DNA of 64,000 nt, taken from NCBI GenBank assembly GCA_024291935.2, contig CM044312.1, positions 71,443,001-71,507,000 on the forward strand, read 5' to 3'. Shown one piece after another: positions 48,150 through 56,530 of the stretch. Each line of letters opens with the position of its first letter. Position 1 is the stretch's first letter. Source of the DNA: Okapia johnstoni (Eukaryota; Chordata; Mammalia; Artiodactyla; Giraffidae). The translations under genes and the position numbers were made by a program. The notes beneath the pieces are model-generated. The model searched no databases, was not told where the DNA came from, and worked only from the letters and a program-made list of their open reading frames with translations.

Positions 48150-48528
48150 ACTCTTGCCTACTTCAGGACCAGCATTTTCGTTCAGGCAAAGACAGTTGCG
48201 AGAATTCTGCAAGATCCCATCACAGCCTTCAGCGGAGGCTCATCTAAACCAGGTTGGAGCTGACCGGTTCCTCAGTCGAAACCAGAAGGCTTTTTCATCC
48301 AGTTCCTCCTTAGAAACACGCCCCCCTCCCCCCTCTGCCCAAATCCGAAGCCAGAGGGGAGTCCGACCACAGAGAACTTCCACTCATGAAGACAACCCCA
48401 TGGTAAAGAACATTCCGGGAACCACGTCTCTCCTCCGACCTCCAACTCTAGAGCCCTAGCGCCGCGCCTTCCTCGCAAGCCGCCACCCGCGGGCCGGCTT
48501 GGGGTGAGCTCCCGAGTTAGTCAGTGCG

Positions 48529-48536
48529 CACGTGAC
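48529..48536. promoter_or_regulatory. E-box/CRE-like site CACGTGAC
   Basis: CACGTG overlapped by TGACGC within the CpG island, about 650 bp into intron 1. The motif is of the kind bound by USF/MITF-type bHLH-zip or CREB/ATF factors. Occupancy is inference. Confidence 0.35.
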
Positions 48537-48562
48537 GCGCGGTGCCCACATGACACGACCGT

Positions 48563-48570
48563 GGGCGGGG
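48563..48570. promoter_or_regulatory. GC box GGGCGGGG (Sp/KLF type)
   Basis: A canonical GGGCGG core in a G-rich run (GTGGGCGGGGGAGGGGG). It lies within the island; its function is inferred. Confidence 0.4.
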
Positions 48571-49177
48571 GAGGGGGACACAGGAGCGAAGCAGGGAAAA
48601 AGTTAAGGCAGACCCGTCAAAACGCCCGAAGCAATCTGCCCCTTCCCTTCTTTATCAATTAGTGGCTCAGGGCTCCCCAAGGTGTCTTCAGTACAGCTAC
48701 CGAAACGGAGGGCGCCGGTCTCCGTTTGCCCCGTCACCCCCTACTCCTCTCCGCCCTGCTGGTGATGCCGCGGCACCCTCAAGTTGCTCGTTCCTCTCTT
48801 TCCTGCCCCCCTTCTTCGTTTCTGCCTTCTTTCCTTCCCTAAAAGCTCTTCATCCATTGCGGGCCATGCGGCTGACGCACATTCAATTGCCCCGGGAGCT
48901 TGCCGGCACCTCTGATGTCAGACAAGGCCGAACACCTACCAAACGCGAGGGGGTAACTGCGCAAACAAAGTTGCACGCTGCACCGCAACCCGCCCCTCCC
49001 TCCCACTGAGCCCCCCATTCTGAGCCCCGGCAAAGCTCACTTGCTCTGCCAGTTCTCGCTAGACCTCAACCCACTGTCGCGCAACACACCCCCTTCCACA
49101 CGCGAGCCCACCCTTCCATGATGCCCCGGCGCCTGGCGCGGTCCAGCCTCCTGCTAAAGCACCGAGCCAGCCGCTGC

Positions 49178-49187
49178 GCTTACCTTG
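49178..49187 (-). other. MAGI2: Splice donor of MAGI2 exon 1
   Basis: The minus strand reads CAAG then GTAAGC, with the intron starting at 49183. The exon ends after the first base of a glycine codon (phase 1), which fits the known protein continuing with Gly after CVKQ. The match to the donor consensus is strong. Confidence 0.93.
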
Positions 49188-49484
49188 CTTGACACACTTG
49201 AGCCGAAGGGGGTCCTTGCAGTGTTTGATCACGGCCAGCACGTCCCTGATGGTGAGCCCCGCCACGGGGGTCTCGTTCACTTCCAACAGCAGTTCCTCAG
49301 ACACCAACTTGCTTCCGCTCTCATAGGCCACCTTGCCCGGCTTCACCTCTCCCAGGTAGGGGAACTGTCCATTCTCGGCGCCCCCCTTCAGTTCAAAGCC
49401 CAGCTGACCCTCCGGGTTCCTGCCAATGACACTCTCATGGACTTTGCTAGTCCAGTGGCTTTTCTTTTTCAAGCTTTTGGACAT
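49184..49484 (-). CDS. MAGI2: MAGI2 first coding exon (N-terminal PDZ domain)
   Basis: MAGI2 is a multi-PDZ, WW and guanylate-kinase-like scaffold at excitatory and inhibitory synapses, podocyte slit diaphragms and other junctions. It binds the C-termini of receptors and PTEN. This exon gives residues 1-100 (starting MSKSLKKKSHWTSKVHESVI) plus one base of codon 101. A basic N-terminus is followed from about residue 17 by the first PDZ domain, with the carboxylate-binding loop LGFEL at 28-32 and the helix region LTIRDVLAVIKHCK at 77-90. The start is the first ATG after more than 400 bases of ATG-free sequence and has G at -3 (ACTGCCATG). The open frame continues past 49184 only into intron. 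I recognise the sequence as MAGI2 rather than MAGI1 or MAGI3 from the N-terminal residues. The rest of the gene lies beyond the left edge of the window. Confidence 0.96.
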
Positions 49485-49765
49485 GGCAGTGGGGTGAGTC
49501 GCCTCAGCTCCTGAGGGATTCCTTTGGGGTAGGGGAGTTGGTGCTGAGAGAATGAGGCTGGAGGAGCCAGGGGTCCAAGAGGTGAGAAGAGCAGACTTTG
49601 CCTTCCTCCCCTCTCTGTTCGGTGCTTTCCCTCTTCTTTGGATGGAGTGTGGTCGAGGAAGGGGGAGGATGACAGGGACGGCTGGGCAGAGGTAGGAGAG
49701 CTTGGGTGAGGTTGTGCTGTCCCTTGAATGACACTCAAGGCTGTGGCCCCGCAGCAGAGGAGAGC

Positions 49766-49796
49766 TGTGGTGGTGGCGGCGGCGGCAGCGGCAGCC
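49766..49796 (-). repeat. GCC/CCA/CTG triplet stretch in the MAGI2 5' UTR
   Basis: On the minus strand the run reads as CTGCCGCTG, then four GCC-type units, then CCACCACCAC. It is short and impure, but it lies in the presumed 5' leader, where such repeats affect structure and may vary in length. Confidence 0.75.
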
Positions 49797-49891
49797 TGAG
49801 CGAGCAGTAGCCGAGCTGGTGAGCGGGTGGAGTGGGGGTGGGGAAGGAGGGTAGGGATGCCGGGGGCCACTCCTGCGTGGTGCGAGTGGGA

Positions 49892-50074
49892 GCGCGCGCG
49901 CGCCTGAGTGTGTGTTGTTAGCTGATATCCATGGTAGCTGCAGTGGCAGCGGCAGGGTCCGCGCGCGCTCGCGCGCGCGCGCGTTCGAGTTGTACTGTAC
50001 TGGCAGCAGGGGAGGAGGCTTAGCGCCGATGAGGAGGGAGCGGACTAGAGGGGGGAGGAGGGGCGCGCGCGCGC
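49892..50074. repeat. Three alternating CG tracts near the start site
   Basis: GCGCGCGCGCGC at 49892..49903, a 23-base tract with one CT interruption at 49961..49983, and GCGCGCGCGCGC at 50063..50074. Alternating CG of this length is the classic Z-DNA-prone sequence and also a dense CpG methylation target. Confidence 0.9.
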
Positions 50075-50990
50075 CGGGTGGGGAGCCGCTTACTGCTGTC
50101 TCCGCTCACCCCCCCGCCCCCTCCGCAGCTTGACCCGGTAGTGAAGGCTGAGAGAGAGGCAGGCTGGGTCCGCCTGGCAGCCTACGAGAGGAGGCGGGAG
50201 CGGGAAAGGAAGGGAGCCGAGGCCCGGCGTGGGGAGGCCGGCAGGAAGGGCTGCGAGCCCAGCGAGGACCTTCCTTCAGCCTCCCGGCGGCCGAACGCAG
50301 CGCTAGGCTGCTGCGCTGTGAGGATGCCCTGACTCAATGCCGGACGCTGTGGCTGGTGCGCCGCGAGCCTCCGGGCGTCGGATCCCGGCGTGAGAAAGGG
50401 CAAAGCTGTGGGACCCGCCCGGCGTGTCCTCGCCCAGGAGAAGGCCTGGGCGCTGCGAGCCAGGTGGAGGCGTCCGAGTTCACTAATTAGACAGGCTTCG
50501 TCTCCCAAGTTTCAGTCAGACCCGTCTCAGAGTTCTCAGAATTCCTCTCAGAGGAGAGGAAAGTTAGAACTGCAGGCTGGTTTTCCTGTCAGCGCCGGTA
50601 CCTCGGGTGCAGAAGGCAACTTAGCGGAGGTTTGTCTGGTGAAAGGCGTTCCAGGCACCGCGGGGCAGGGGCTTCGCTTTTCCAAGTTGGAAGAAGCGGG
50701 AAGCAGTGGGGTGGGGGCAGCCGCGGTGAGCAGCCTCCTCAGAGAACTGGGCAGTTTCACGCGGGATCTGCGGCGAGACCGCGGGGCACGCCCTCGTCGC
50801 GCGCGCCCTCAGAGCCGCGCTGGGACGAGGGGAAACCCTAAGCTGCCCTGAGGAGCCCACCTCCTGCTACACTGAAGGAGAAGAAAGTTCGGAGGGGACC
50901 AGAGCGGCAGAACCGGGGCTGAAACTCAGCTCGCTGGTCCGCCACCAGGCTTCTTTACCTTCAGCAAGTTTGCAGCCGGGAGGTGAGGTG
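49900..50990 (+). ncRNA. MAGI2-AS3: Predicted 5' end of the divergent lncRNA MAGI2-AS3
   Basis: In human the lncRNA MAGI2-AS3 starts head to head with MAGI2 at the same CpG island and is transcribed away from it. The corresponding plus-strand DNA here is GC-rich and has good splice-donor candidates: CCGCG/GTGAGC with GT at 50726, and GGGAG/GTGAGG with GT at 50983. The start, the exon limits and even expression are inferred from synteny, not read from the sequence. The 153-codon frame at 50390..50851 begins with GTG and is not evidence of coding. Confidence 0.35.
49918..49932 (-). other. Minimal upstream ORF candidate (MDIS-stop)
   Basis: ATG GAT ATC AGC TAA on the minus strand, about 430 bases before the MAGI2 start. 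It is the nearest upstream ATG and would be in the mRNA only if transcription starts right of 49932. Confidence 0.4.
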
Positions 50991-51000
50991 ACGTCCGGGG

Positions 51001-51224
51001 CGCCAGGATGCAGGAGGGCCGCTGATTTTTACTCAAAGGCTAGTTACGTGTGAGATGTTAGGAGTGATTTTTAAAATTCCTGTAACTGGTAAATGAGTTC
51101 CATTTGCTTTACTTTCAAATGATACTTTAAAAAAAAAAGTTGCACACCCACTCGTCTCTTTAAAGCAAAGCATGAAAAGCATTGAGCGGGTAGGATTCTA
51201 GCTGTCTGAGAAGACAGTGTGGGA
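51001..51224. other. Transition from CpG island to AT-rich upstream DNA
   Basis: No feature recognised. CpG frequency drops sharply after about 51000. Confidence 0.5.
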
Positions 51225-51465
51225 GGCAAGCGTAACAGTTAAAAATGCTTAGTCGACCCAAACAGAAAGACCAGGTTTGAATTCAGGCTCTTCTACTTAG
51301 CAAGAGTGTGATCTTGAGTAAATTGTTGACCTTTCCGTGCCTTAGTTTCCTTATTTGTTAAAAAAGATTGAAAGTATTAATGTGACAGAACTGTGATAAA
51401 GATGAAACCAAGCAATGTATGCAAAGTACTTGCCTGACATAAATGAGTAGACACTCAAAACGATA
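51225..51465 (+). repeat. MIR SINE, near full length
   Basis: GCGTAACAGTTAAAAATGCTTAG (head), CCAGGTTTGAATTCAGGCTCTTC, GATCTTGAGTAAATTGTTGACC, TTTCCTTATTTGTTAAAAAAGATTG and GCAAAGTACTTGCCTGACATA follow the order of sense MIR. Confidence 0.82.
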
Positions 51466-51919
51466 ATTTCCTCCTTTTTGCTCCTCTAGTATAACTCATT
51501 GTTTGGGGACGTGGGGGAACAAAAGCAGTCAGAACCGAAGAAATCTTTAAAGAGATGATTTAACCATGTCTTTTTTTTTTTTTTTTTCACTTGAGAAAAT
51601 GAGTCCTGGATAAATTGGGTTTGATTGATGATTATTCAGTGAGCCAGGGACAGTCCCCAGGGCAGTGCTCACAATGTCCAGATGTGAGCAAGGCATTTTG
51701 TACCAGTTTCACTCAACAAAGTTGGGTTTTATAGTGTTATTAGACCCAATCCTAAATGGAAATTGATAATGAAAACAGAATACAGGATGAATTTTTAAAC
51801 ACAAACATTATAAATGTTAGTGTTACCCATGCATATTAGCTTGTAAATGGTCCATTTACTAACGAACATGTATGGCTAATACTAACACTTATAAAGTTCT
51901 TTTTTTGTCATTTATTTTT
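51466..51919. other. Upstream stretch with a poly-T run
   Basis: T run at 51570..51587; otherwise no supported feature. Confidence 0.5.
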
Positions 51920-52140
51920 AACATTTATCACGAGTTGTTCTATAGTATTTACATATATTAATTTATTTCTCCTGGCATCTTAATAAAGTGTGTACTATTA
52001 TTATCCCCTTTTACAGATATGGAAACTGAGGTATACAGAGATTAATTTTTGCAAGGCTGCAGATTTAGCCAGTGTTGAAGCTAATATTCAGACTCATGTG
52101 TTTTGACTCAAGACATGGTTTCAATCACTGTGTTGTACAC
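51920..52140 (-). repeat. MIR SINE, antisense
   Basis: GTACTATTATTATCCCCTTTTACAGATATGGAAACTGAGGTATACAGAG is a close match to the antisense MIR core, followed by AGCCAGTGTTGAAGCTAATATTCAGACTC. Confidence 0.87.
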
Positions 52141-52399
52141 TCTTTCTGTGCAGTTCCTGTATATCATACCAGTAGTCAGTACATAATGTCCCAGAGGTTG
52201 GGTCTGCATTTTATTGTAGAGGCATTTAGGGGAAAAGAAAACAAATGGAGTAGGAATTTGATATAAAAGCATTTTACTATTGAGGACCCAAGAGAATCAC
52301 TGAGGTGTGTGCCAGCTAATTTAGTGTTTCACAGCTCCTAATTCATCTTCTTTGCCCTAAATTGTGGTATTAGAGCTGTAACCTGTAAACATTTCTTTG

Positions 52400-53310
52400 T
52401 TTTCACTTGGTTCAGTGTTAGCACTTGTCAATAGAAGATGCTGGAGGAACACTGCTTATAAAGGGTCTCTTTTCTTGTTTCCAGTGCTTTTCTTCTTTCT
52501 CCTGTGGTGTGGTGGTCAATGAGTGGCTTTCTGGCTAATGGTTTCCTAAAATCCAGTATTGCACACTCTCCAGTAATTTGGGCCCAATCGCCAGTGTGTG
52601 GCTTCCTAGCAAGCCTCACCAGCAACCCAGTTGATGGTGTCCTAGGACGTTTCACTGGTCCCCTAGCTGGTTTTCTCACCAGCCCAGTTTGTAACACCTC
52701 AACCAATTTCTTGAATATCATATGGACCACAGCCACATTATGTCTGATGAGGACTATCTCTCAAGCTTTGTAGGATAGAGAGCAACGATGGGAATGCTTC
52801 TTCTAAGTTATTCGTCCATGAGTACTCTCCCACAACTCTGGAGGTAGTGGCTGCTCCCTTAATCCACTATTCCTTTATTCTTTAGTGACAGCTTCTTCTC
52901 TCTTAAAAGAATTAGTTCAGTTCAGTCGCTCAGTCATGTCCGACTCTTTGCGACCCCATGAATCGCAGCACGCCAGGCCTCCCTGTCCATCACCAACTCC
53001 CGGAGTCTACCCAAACCCATGTCCATTGAGTTGGTGATGCCATCCAACCATCTCATCCTCTGTCGTCCCCTTTTCCTCCTGCCCCCAATCCTACCCAGCA
53101 TTAGGGTCTTTTCCAATAAGTCAGCCCTTCGCATGAGGTGGCCAAAGTATTGGAGTTTCAGCTTCAACATCAGTCCTTCCAATGAACACCCAGGATTGAT
53201 CTCTTTTAGGATGGATTGATTGGATCTCTTAATAATTATTTGTATTAAATTTTCCATATTATAATTTTGGTGTGATTTCTGTCTCCTGACTGGACCTTGA
53301 CTGATACAAA
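52400..53310. repeat. Unassigned old repeat, interrupted by a BovB 3' end
   Basis: The left part includes AGAAGATGCTGGAGGAACAC and an internally repetitive stretch at 52470..52740. The right part (53239..53310) ends with GTGATTTCTGTCTCCTGACTGGACCTTGACTGATAC, the style of an old LTR or LINE end. Treating both sides as one element split by the BovB is inference. The 102-codon minus frame 52428..52736 begins at GTG (first ATG five codons later) and has a recurring ARKP/VRKP motif. Confidence 0.4.
52900..53238 (-). mobile_element. BovB LINE 3' end, antisense, with TSD
   Basis: 311 bases of BovB 3' end in antisense (TTCAGTTCAGTCGCTCAGTC at left, GGATGGATTGATTGG at right). Flanks CTCTTAAAAGAATTA (52900..52914) and CTCTTAATAATTA (53226..53238) look like a TSD with a small later indel. 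Confidence 0.93.
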
Positions 53311-53377
53311 GGTGTAAAATCATGTAGACCTCTGAGGAATGCACTTTCTTGAAAATTAGAACTTCAGGTCTTGTCAT

Positions 53378-53480
53378 TAGCTGTGCAACCTTAACTAGGT
53401 CACTTACCCTGTCAGAGCATGTTCCCTCATTTGTAAAAAGGGGGTGAAAATATATGACAGGATTGCATGAGCATCATGTT
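53378..53480 (+). repeat. MIR SINE core fragment
   Basis: TAGCTGTGCAACCTTAACTAGGTCACTTACCCTGTC followed by CCTCATTTGTAAAAAGGGGGTGAAAATA matches the central MIR core in sense orientation. Confidence 0.75.
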
Positions 53481-54119
53481 AAATTGGATGCTCTTTAAAT
53501 GCACTTAAAAAAAAATAAATGCACTTAAATGTGAATGTACTTTAAAACTGTAACATACTATTACAATGAAAGGTTTTAGTTCTCAGTATAGAAACAGAAT
53601 AGCAAAGAAGGAGATATTTTTAGGAAAAAAAAAAATTGCATGCATTCTGGGAGATTGTTACATTGTTTCCTCGTTGTGGAAGGGACAGCATTTCATGTAA
53701 GATTTATTATCATCAAATAAATATATTGTTTGTTGATTGGTTTGCTTTGCCTAGCTTTTCAGAGATGAAAGCAAGCAGCTGTGAGTCTTTAAGTTGCTCA
53801 GGTTTTCAGGCCTCTGAAAAACATGAGTGAAATTATGACCATTTTGAAATGTTAGATTCAGACTATCTGTTCTGATATCCTTCAGATTTGAATTATTTCT
53901 CCTTTGTCTGCTTTACCCTTTCTGGGATGAATGCCTCTGTCAAGAAATAATTACTTCATTGCTGAGCACTCTATGTACAGAACATGGCATTAGATGCTTC
54001 ATACTATTCCAAAAGAAAAAATAGTTTAGGAATCTTAAAAGTTAAAGAAAGAAAAGCACGGGTGTTTTCAAACCTTAAAATAGTTCTATGAGATGGATGT
54101 TTGCAGCAAACCTAGTCGA
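53481..54119. other. Upstream stretch with a short local duplication
   Basis: TAAATGCACTTAAA occurs twice around an A run at 53496..53530. No gene is supported. Confidence 0.5.
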
Positions 54120-54555
54120 GTTCCATCCTAATTCTTTAGACTCTCTTTGATTGGATCTGCCTTACCCCCAACTTCTGTGTTCTTTTACTTCTCAGAGTCA
54201 GCCCCTGAGACTTCCTTTGGAAAGATTTCCCCAAAGCTACTAGACTCATTTTTCCTTCAGTCACAGAGAACCAGAGAGAACCACTTGGGAGTTCACTTCC
54301 CTCCTAGGACACTGCTTGCCAAGGCCTTCCCTACACAGTATAAAAGCCTCTAGTAATAAGAAGATCTAAAGTGTAATTTACACCCCACAGCTCCCCTGCA
54401 GAATCATGCTGATGCTAAGATTTTGCCTGAAATCACTTCTCTATCTTGCTTACTCTCTGATTTATGTGTTTTTCCTGGAAGTGTTTTCTTAATGAAACAC
54501 TTGCCTACAATCCTCGTCTCAGAGTATGTTTCTGGGGATCCTGGCCTAAGATTGC
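54120..54555 (+). repeat. Old LTR-like repeat, family not assigned
   Basis: GTATAAAAGCC near 54339 as a TATA-like box, TTTTGCCTGAAATCACTTCTC, GATTTATGTGTTTTTCCTGGAAGTG and CTCGTCTCAGAGTATGTTTCTGGGGATCCTGGCCTAAGA at the right edge have the layout of an old mammalian LTR. Confidence 0.45.
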
Positions 54556-55034
54556 TATTCCTTTTTTAAGATGGGAAACTGAGTCTCTAGTATTTTAAAT
54601 GGCCAAAAGTCTCACTACCAATAAGAGGTGAATTTGTGAATGATCCATGTCTGTGTAACTCTAAAACTCCTACTTCCAATGCTGTATTACATTTAAAGTC
54701 CCTAATACTGAGTATTTTTAAATTTGACTGTCTGAACAGAGGTGGACACAAAGTTCAGCAACTGACTGATCAACAGACATAAAAATTATATTTATGTATT
54801 AAGAGATCTTTAAGTGTATGAGAAGAAAAGGTAAAGAACCATTGACAGTAAGACCTAAGCATGGTATATCTCACTTCGGAAAACCTTTATAAAGGGTGAA
54901 ACCTTTATACAGCTCTGCCTGACCAGAGCTATGATGAAGATATGACTACATTTTAGAAGAAACTGTAAATGTTCAATGTCATTTTCAGTCAGGGGCTTTC
55001 TTCATGCCAAGGCTGAGTTGGGTATTTGTATTTT
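54556..55034. other. Upstream stretch, nothing recognised
   Basis: No supported feature. Confidence 0.5.
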
Positions 55035-55620
55035 TCCAGTTGATTCTGTAACAAATTTCCACAGAATTGGTGGGTTCAAAACAATACAGATTTATTATCT
55101 GTAGATGTGGAGGCCAGAAGTCCAAAATGGTTCTCATGGGGCTAAAATTAAGATGTTGGAAGGGCTGTTTCTTCTGGATCTCTAGAGAATCCTATTCCTT
55201 GCGTTTTCCCACTCCTGCAGGGTGTCTGACCTCCTTGGTATGTGGCCCCCTTCCTCTAACTTCAGTGCCAACAACAAGCTGTTAAGTCCTACTTATATCC
55301 CATCACTATGACACTGACTTTTCTGCTTACTGACTCTTCTTGTATTGGATTGTCCAAAAAGTTCATGTGAGTTTTTCCGTAACATCTTCTGGAAAACCTT
55401 AAGGAACTTTTTGGCCAACCAAATACATTTCAGCACTCTTTTGATTACACCAGGCACCCAGGTAACCCAGGATAATCTCCCTAGTTTGAAGTTAGCTGAT
55501 TATAAGCCTTAGTTAATCTGTAAACCTCCTCTCCCTTTGCCATATAATGTAACATATTCACAGGTTTTAGGAAGCAGAACCTAGATATCTTTTAGGGGGC
55601 CATCACTCTGTCTGCTGCAG
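55035..55620 (-). repeat. MLT1 LTR (ERVL-MaLR), antisense, interrupted by a MITE
   Basis: TAACAAATTTCCACAGAATTGGTGG, ACAATACAGATTTATTATCTGTAG, GGAGGCCAGAAGTCCAAAATGG, CAGGATAATCTCCCTAG, ACATATTCACAGGTTTTAGG and GGGGGCCATCACTCTG are the reverse complement of a near-complete MLT1 LTR, a non-coding relic. The mariner MITE at 55345..55422 sits inside. Confidence 0.9.
55345..55422. mobile_element. Mariner-type MITE (ruminant), hairpin-forming
   Basis: Terminal inverted repeats TTGGATTGTCCAAAAAGTTC and GAACTTTTTGGCCAACCAA face each other over about 78 bp, with a TA dinucleotide outside each end (55343..55344 and 55424..55425). This matches the short, nearly palindromic bovine mariner derivative. 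It encodes no transposase and would fold into an almost complete stem. Confidence 0.92.
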
Positions 55621-55689
55621 TAGTATACCACATATTCATATCCTCACTGTTTCTAACTTAGTTCAGGTATCAATATAACTACCCTGTAT

Positions 55690-56530
55690 TATTGTGATTA
55701 GCTTCCCTCTCCCTGCCTTTACCTTGAAAACCTCTGATTGCATTAGCTGAGAGAACTTTCTGAAACTTTTCCTTTTTCCTCTGCTTAAAATTCACTAATG
55801 CTGCCCATTAAATGCACAGTCAAGTACAAACTCCTTATTTCAGCTTGTTCCTCCTCTGCTCCTTCCTAACTCTGCAATCACATCTTGCCATTTCCTTCTG
55901 GAATTGGAACCCAGGGCACCCAGCTAATTTGGATCCTCCACAATAAACACCAACAAAAGAAAGCCCTATATAGCATCTGTTCTAGTCCCTTGGAATATCA
56001 TTAAAAACAGAAAATTTAAAGTAGAATTTCAGTAATATTTTGATCAGGGCAGTGAGGTACATTGTCTTGTGTCAGTCCTCCACAGTATTTGGGGCCAGAG
56101 CCAGCTGACCCGGGTGTCCTACCAAAGGGTCAGGCCTAGGTCTCCCCTTCCCCTTATAACCCTTTGTTTCATCCGTCCTAAATTTCTCAGTTTCCTTGAC
56201 TCCTATGCTGTTTCCTGATACTTTGCCTGAGATATAACCCCCTCTCTCTGTTTATGCGGCTTGTACTTGCTCACCCTCGAAGACATACCTCTAAGGCCCT
56301 TTTCTCTCAGAAGCTTTTTATGACTTTTTTTTTTCCTACTAACACAACTCAAACTTTTCTTTATGCTTCATCTTACCCTTTGTGGAAACATAACTTGTAA
56401 CTCACTTATTTTCAAGTCTGTCATCCACAACAAGAATAGGTGGATTTTATTTTTAGTTCATCTTTCCACTCATCATTTTGTACATTCTCTGGCAGAATGT
56501 AAATAAACATTCAGTAGAATTCCAGCTAGT
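55690..56530 (+). repeat. L2 LINE remnant
   Basis: CACAGTCAAGTACAAACTCCTTATTTCAGC near 55816, CTTCATCTTACCCTTTGTGG near 56366, and AGAATGTAAATAAACATTCAGTAGAATTC near 56495 follow the order of an L2 3' region. Strongly diverged. Confidence 0.5.

Larger units (their letters stand above)
1..49183 (-). other. MAGI2: MAGI2 intron 1 (partial, runs off the left edge)
   Basis: The splice donor of the first coding exon lies at 49183/49182 on the minus strand, so all sequence to its left is intron as far as the window shows. No second exon is recognisable: residues after the exon-1 junction of MAGI2 are not encoded anywhere in 1..49183. This fits the very long first intron known for human MAGI2. The content is AT-rich DNA with many transposable elements, listed individually. 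Confidence 0.88.
49485..49990 (-). other. MAGI2: MAGI2 5' UTR and core promoter region (limits estimated)
   Basis: Directly upstream of the ATG, the minus strand is GC-rich, spliceless-looking and free of ATG triplets until 49932. It contains a GCC/CTG-rich triplet stretch and, near its upstream edge, two alternating CG tracts. The transcription start cannot be read from sequence alone; no TATA box is seen. Placement to about 49990 is an estimate. Confidence 0.6.
48150..51000. promoter_or_regulatory. CpG island over the MAGI2 promoter and exon 1
   Basis: CpG dinucleotides are frequent throughout, in sharp contrast to the AT-rich, CpG-poor DNA on both sides. The island covers the beginning of intron 1, exon 1, the 5' UTR and about 1 kb upstream. 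It contains GC boxes, CG-alternating tracts and no clear TATA box, as expected of a CpG-island promoter with dispersed starts. The frames inside it other than MAGI2 are open because the sequence is GC-rich and lacks stop codons. Confidence 0.9.

Noticed and set aside
48662..49009. 115-codon plus-strand frame antisense to the start of MAGI2 intron 1
   Set aside because: Pro/Ser/Arg-rich composition from the CpG island, no domain, and overlaps other frames on both strands.
49185..49514. 109-codon plus-strand frame antisense to MAGI2 exon 1
   Set aside because: It is the mirror of the true coding exon in the opposite strand; the MAGI2 frame is the recognised protein.
50390..50851. 153-codon plus-strand frame in the CpG island
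   Set aside because: GTG start, low-complexity Arg/Ala/Gly/Ser composition typical of stop-poor GC-rich DNA. At most it lies in lncRNA exon 1.
52705..52740. Eighteen-base match (GGCTGTGGTCCATATGAT, minus strand) between 52.7 kb and the BovB junction at 32.6 kb
   Set aside because: The similarity stops abruptly on both sides, so I treat it as chance or a very short remnant and not as a second BovB 5' copy.
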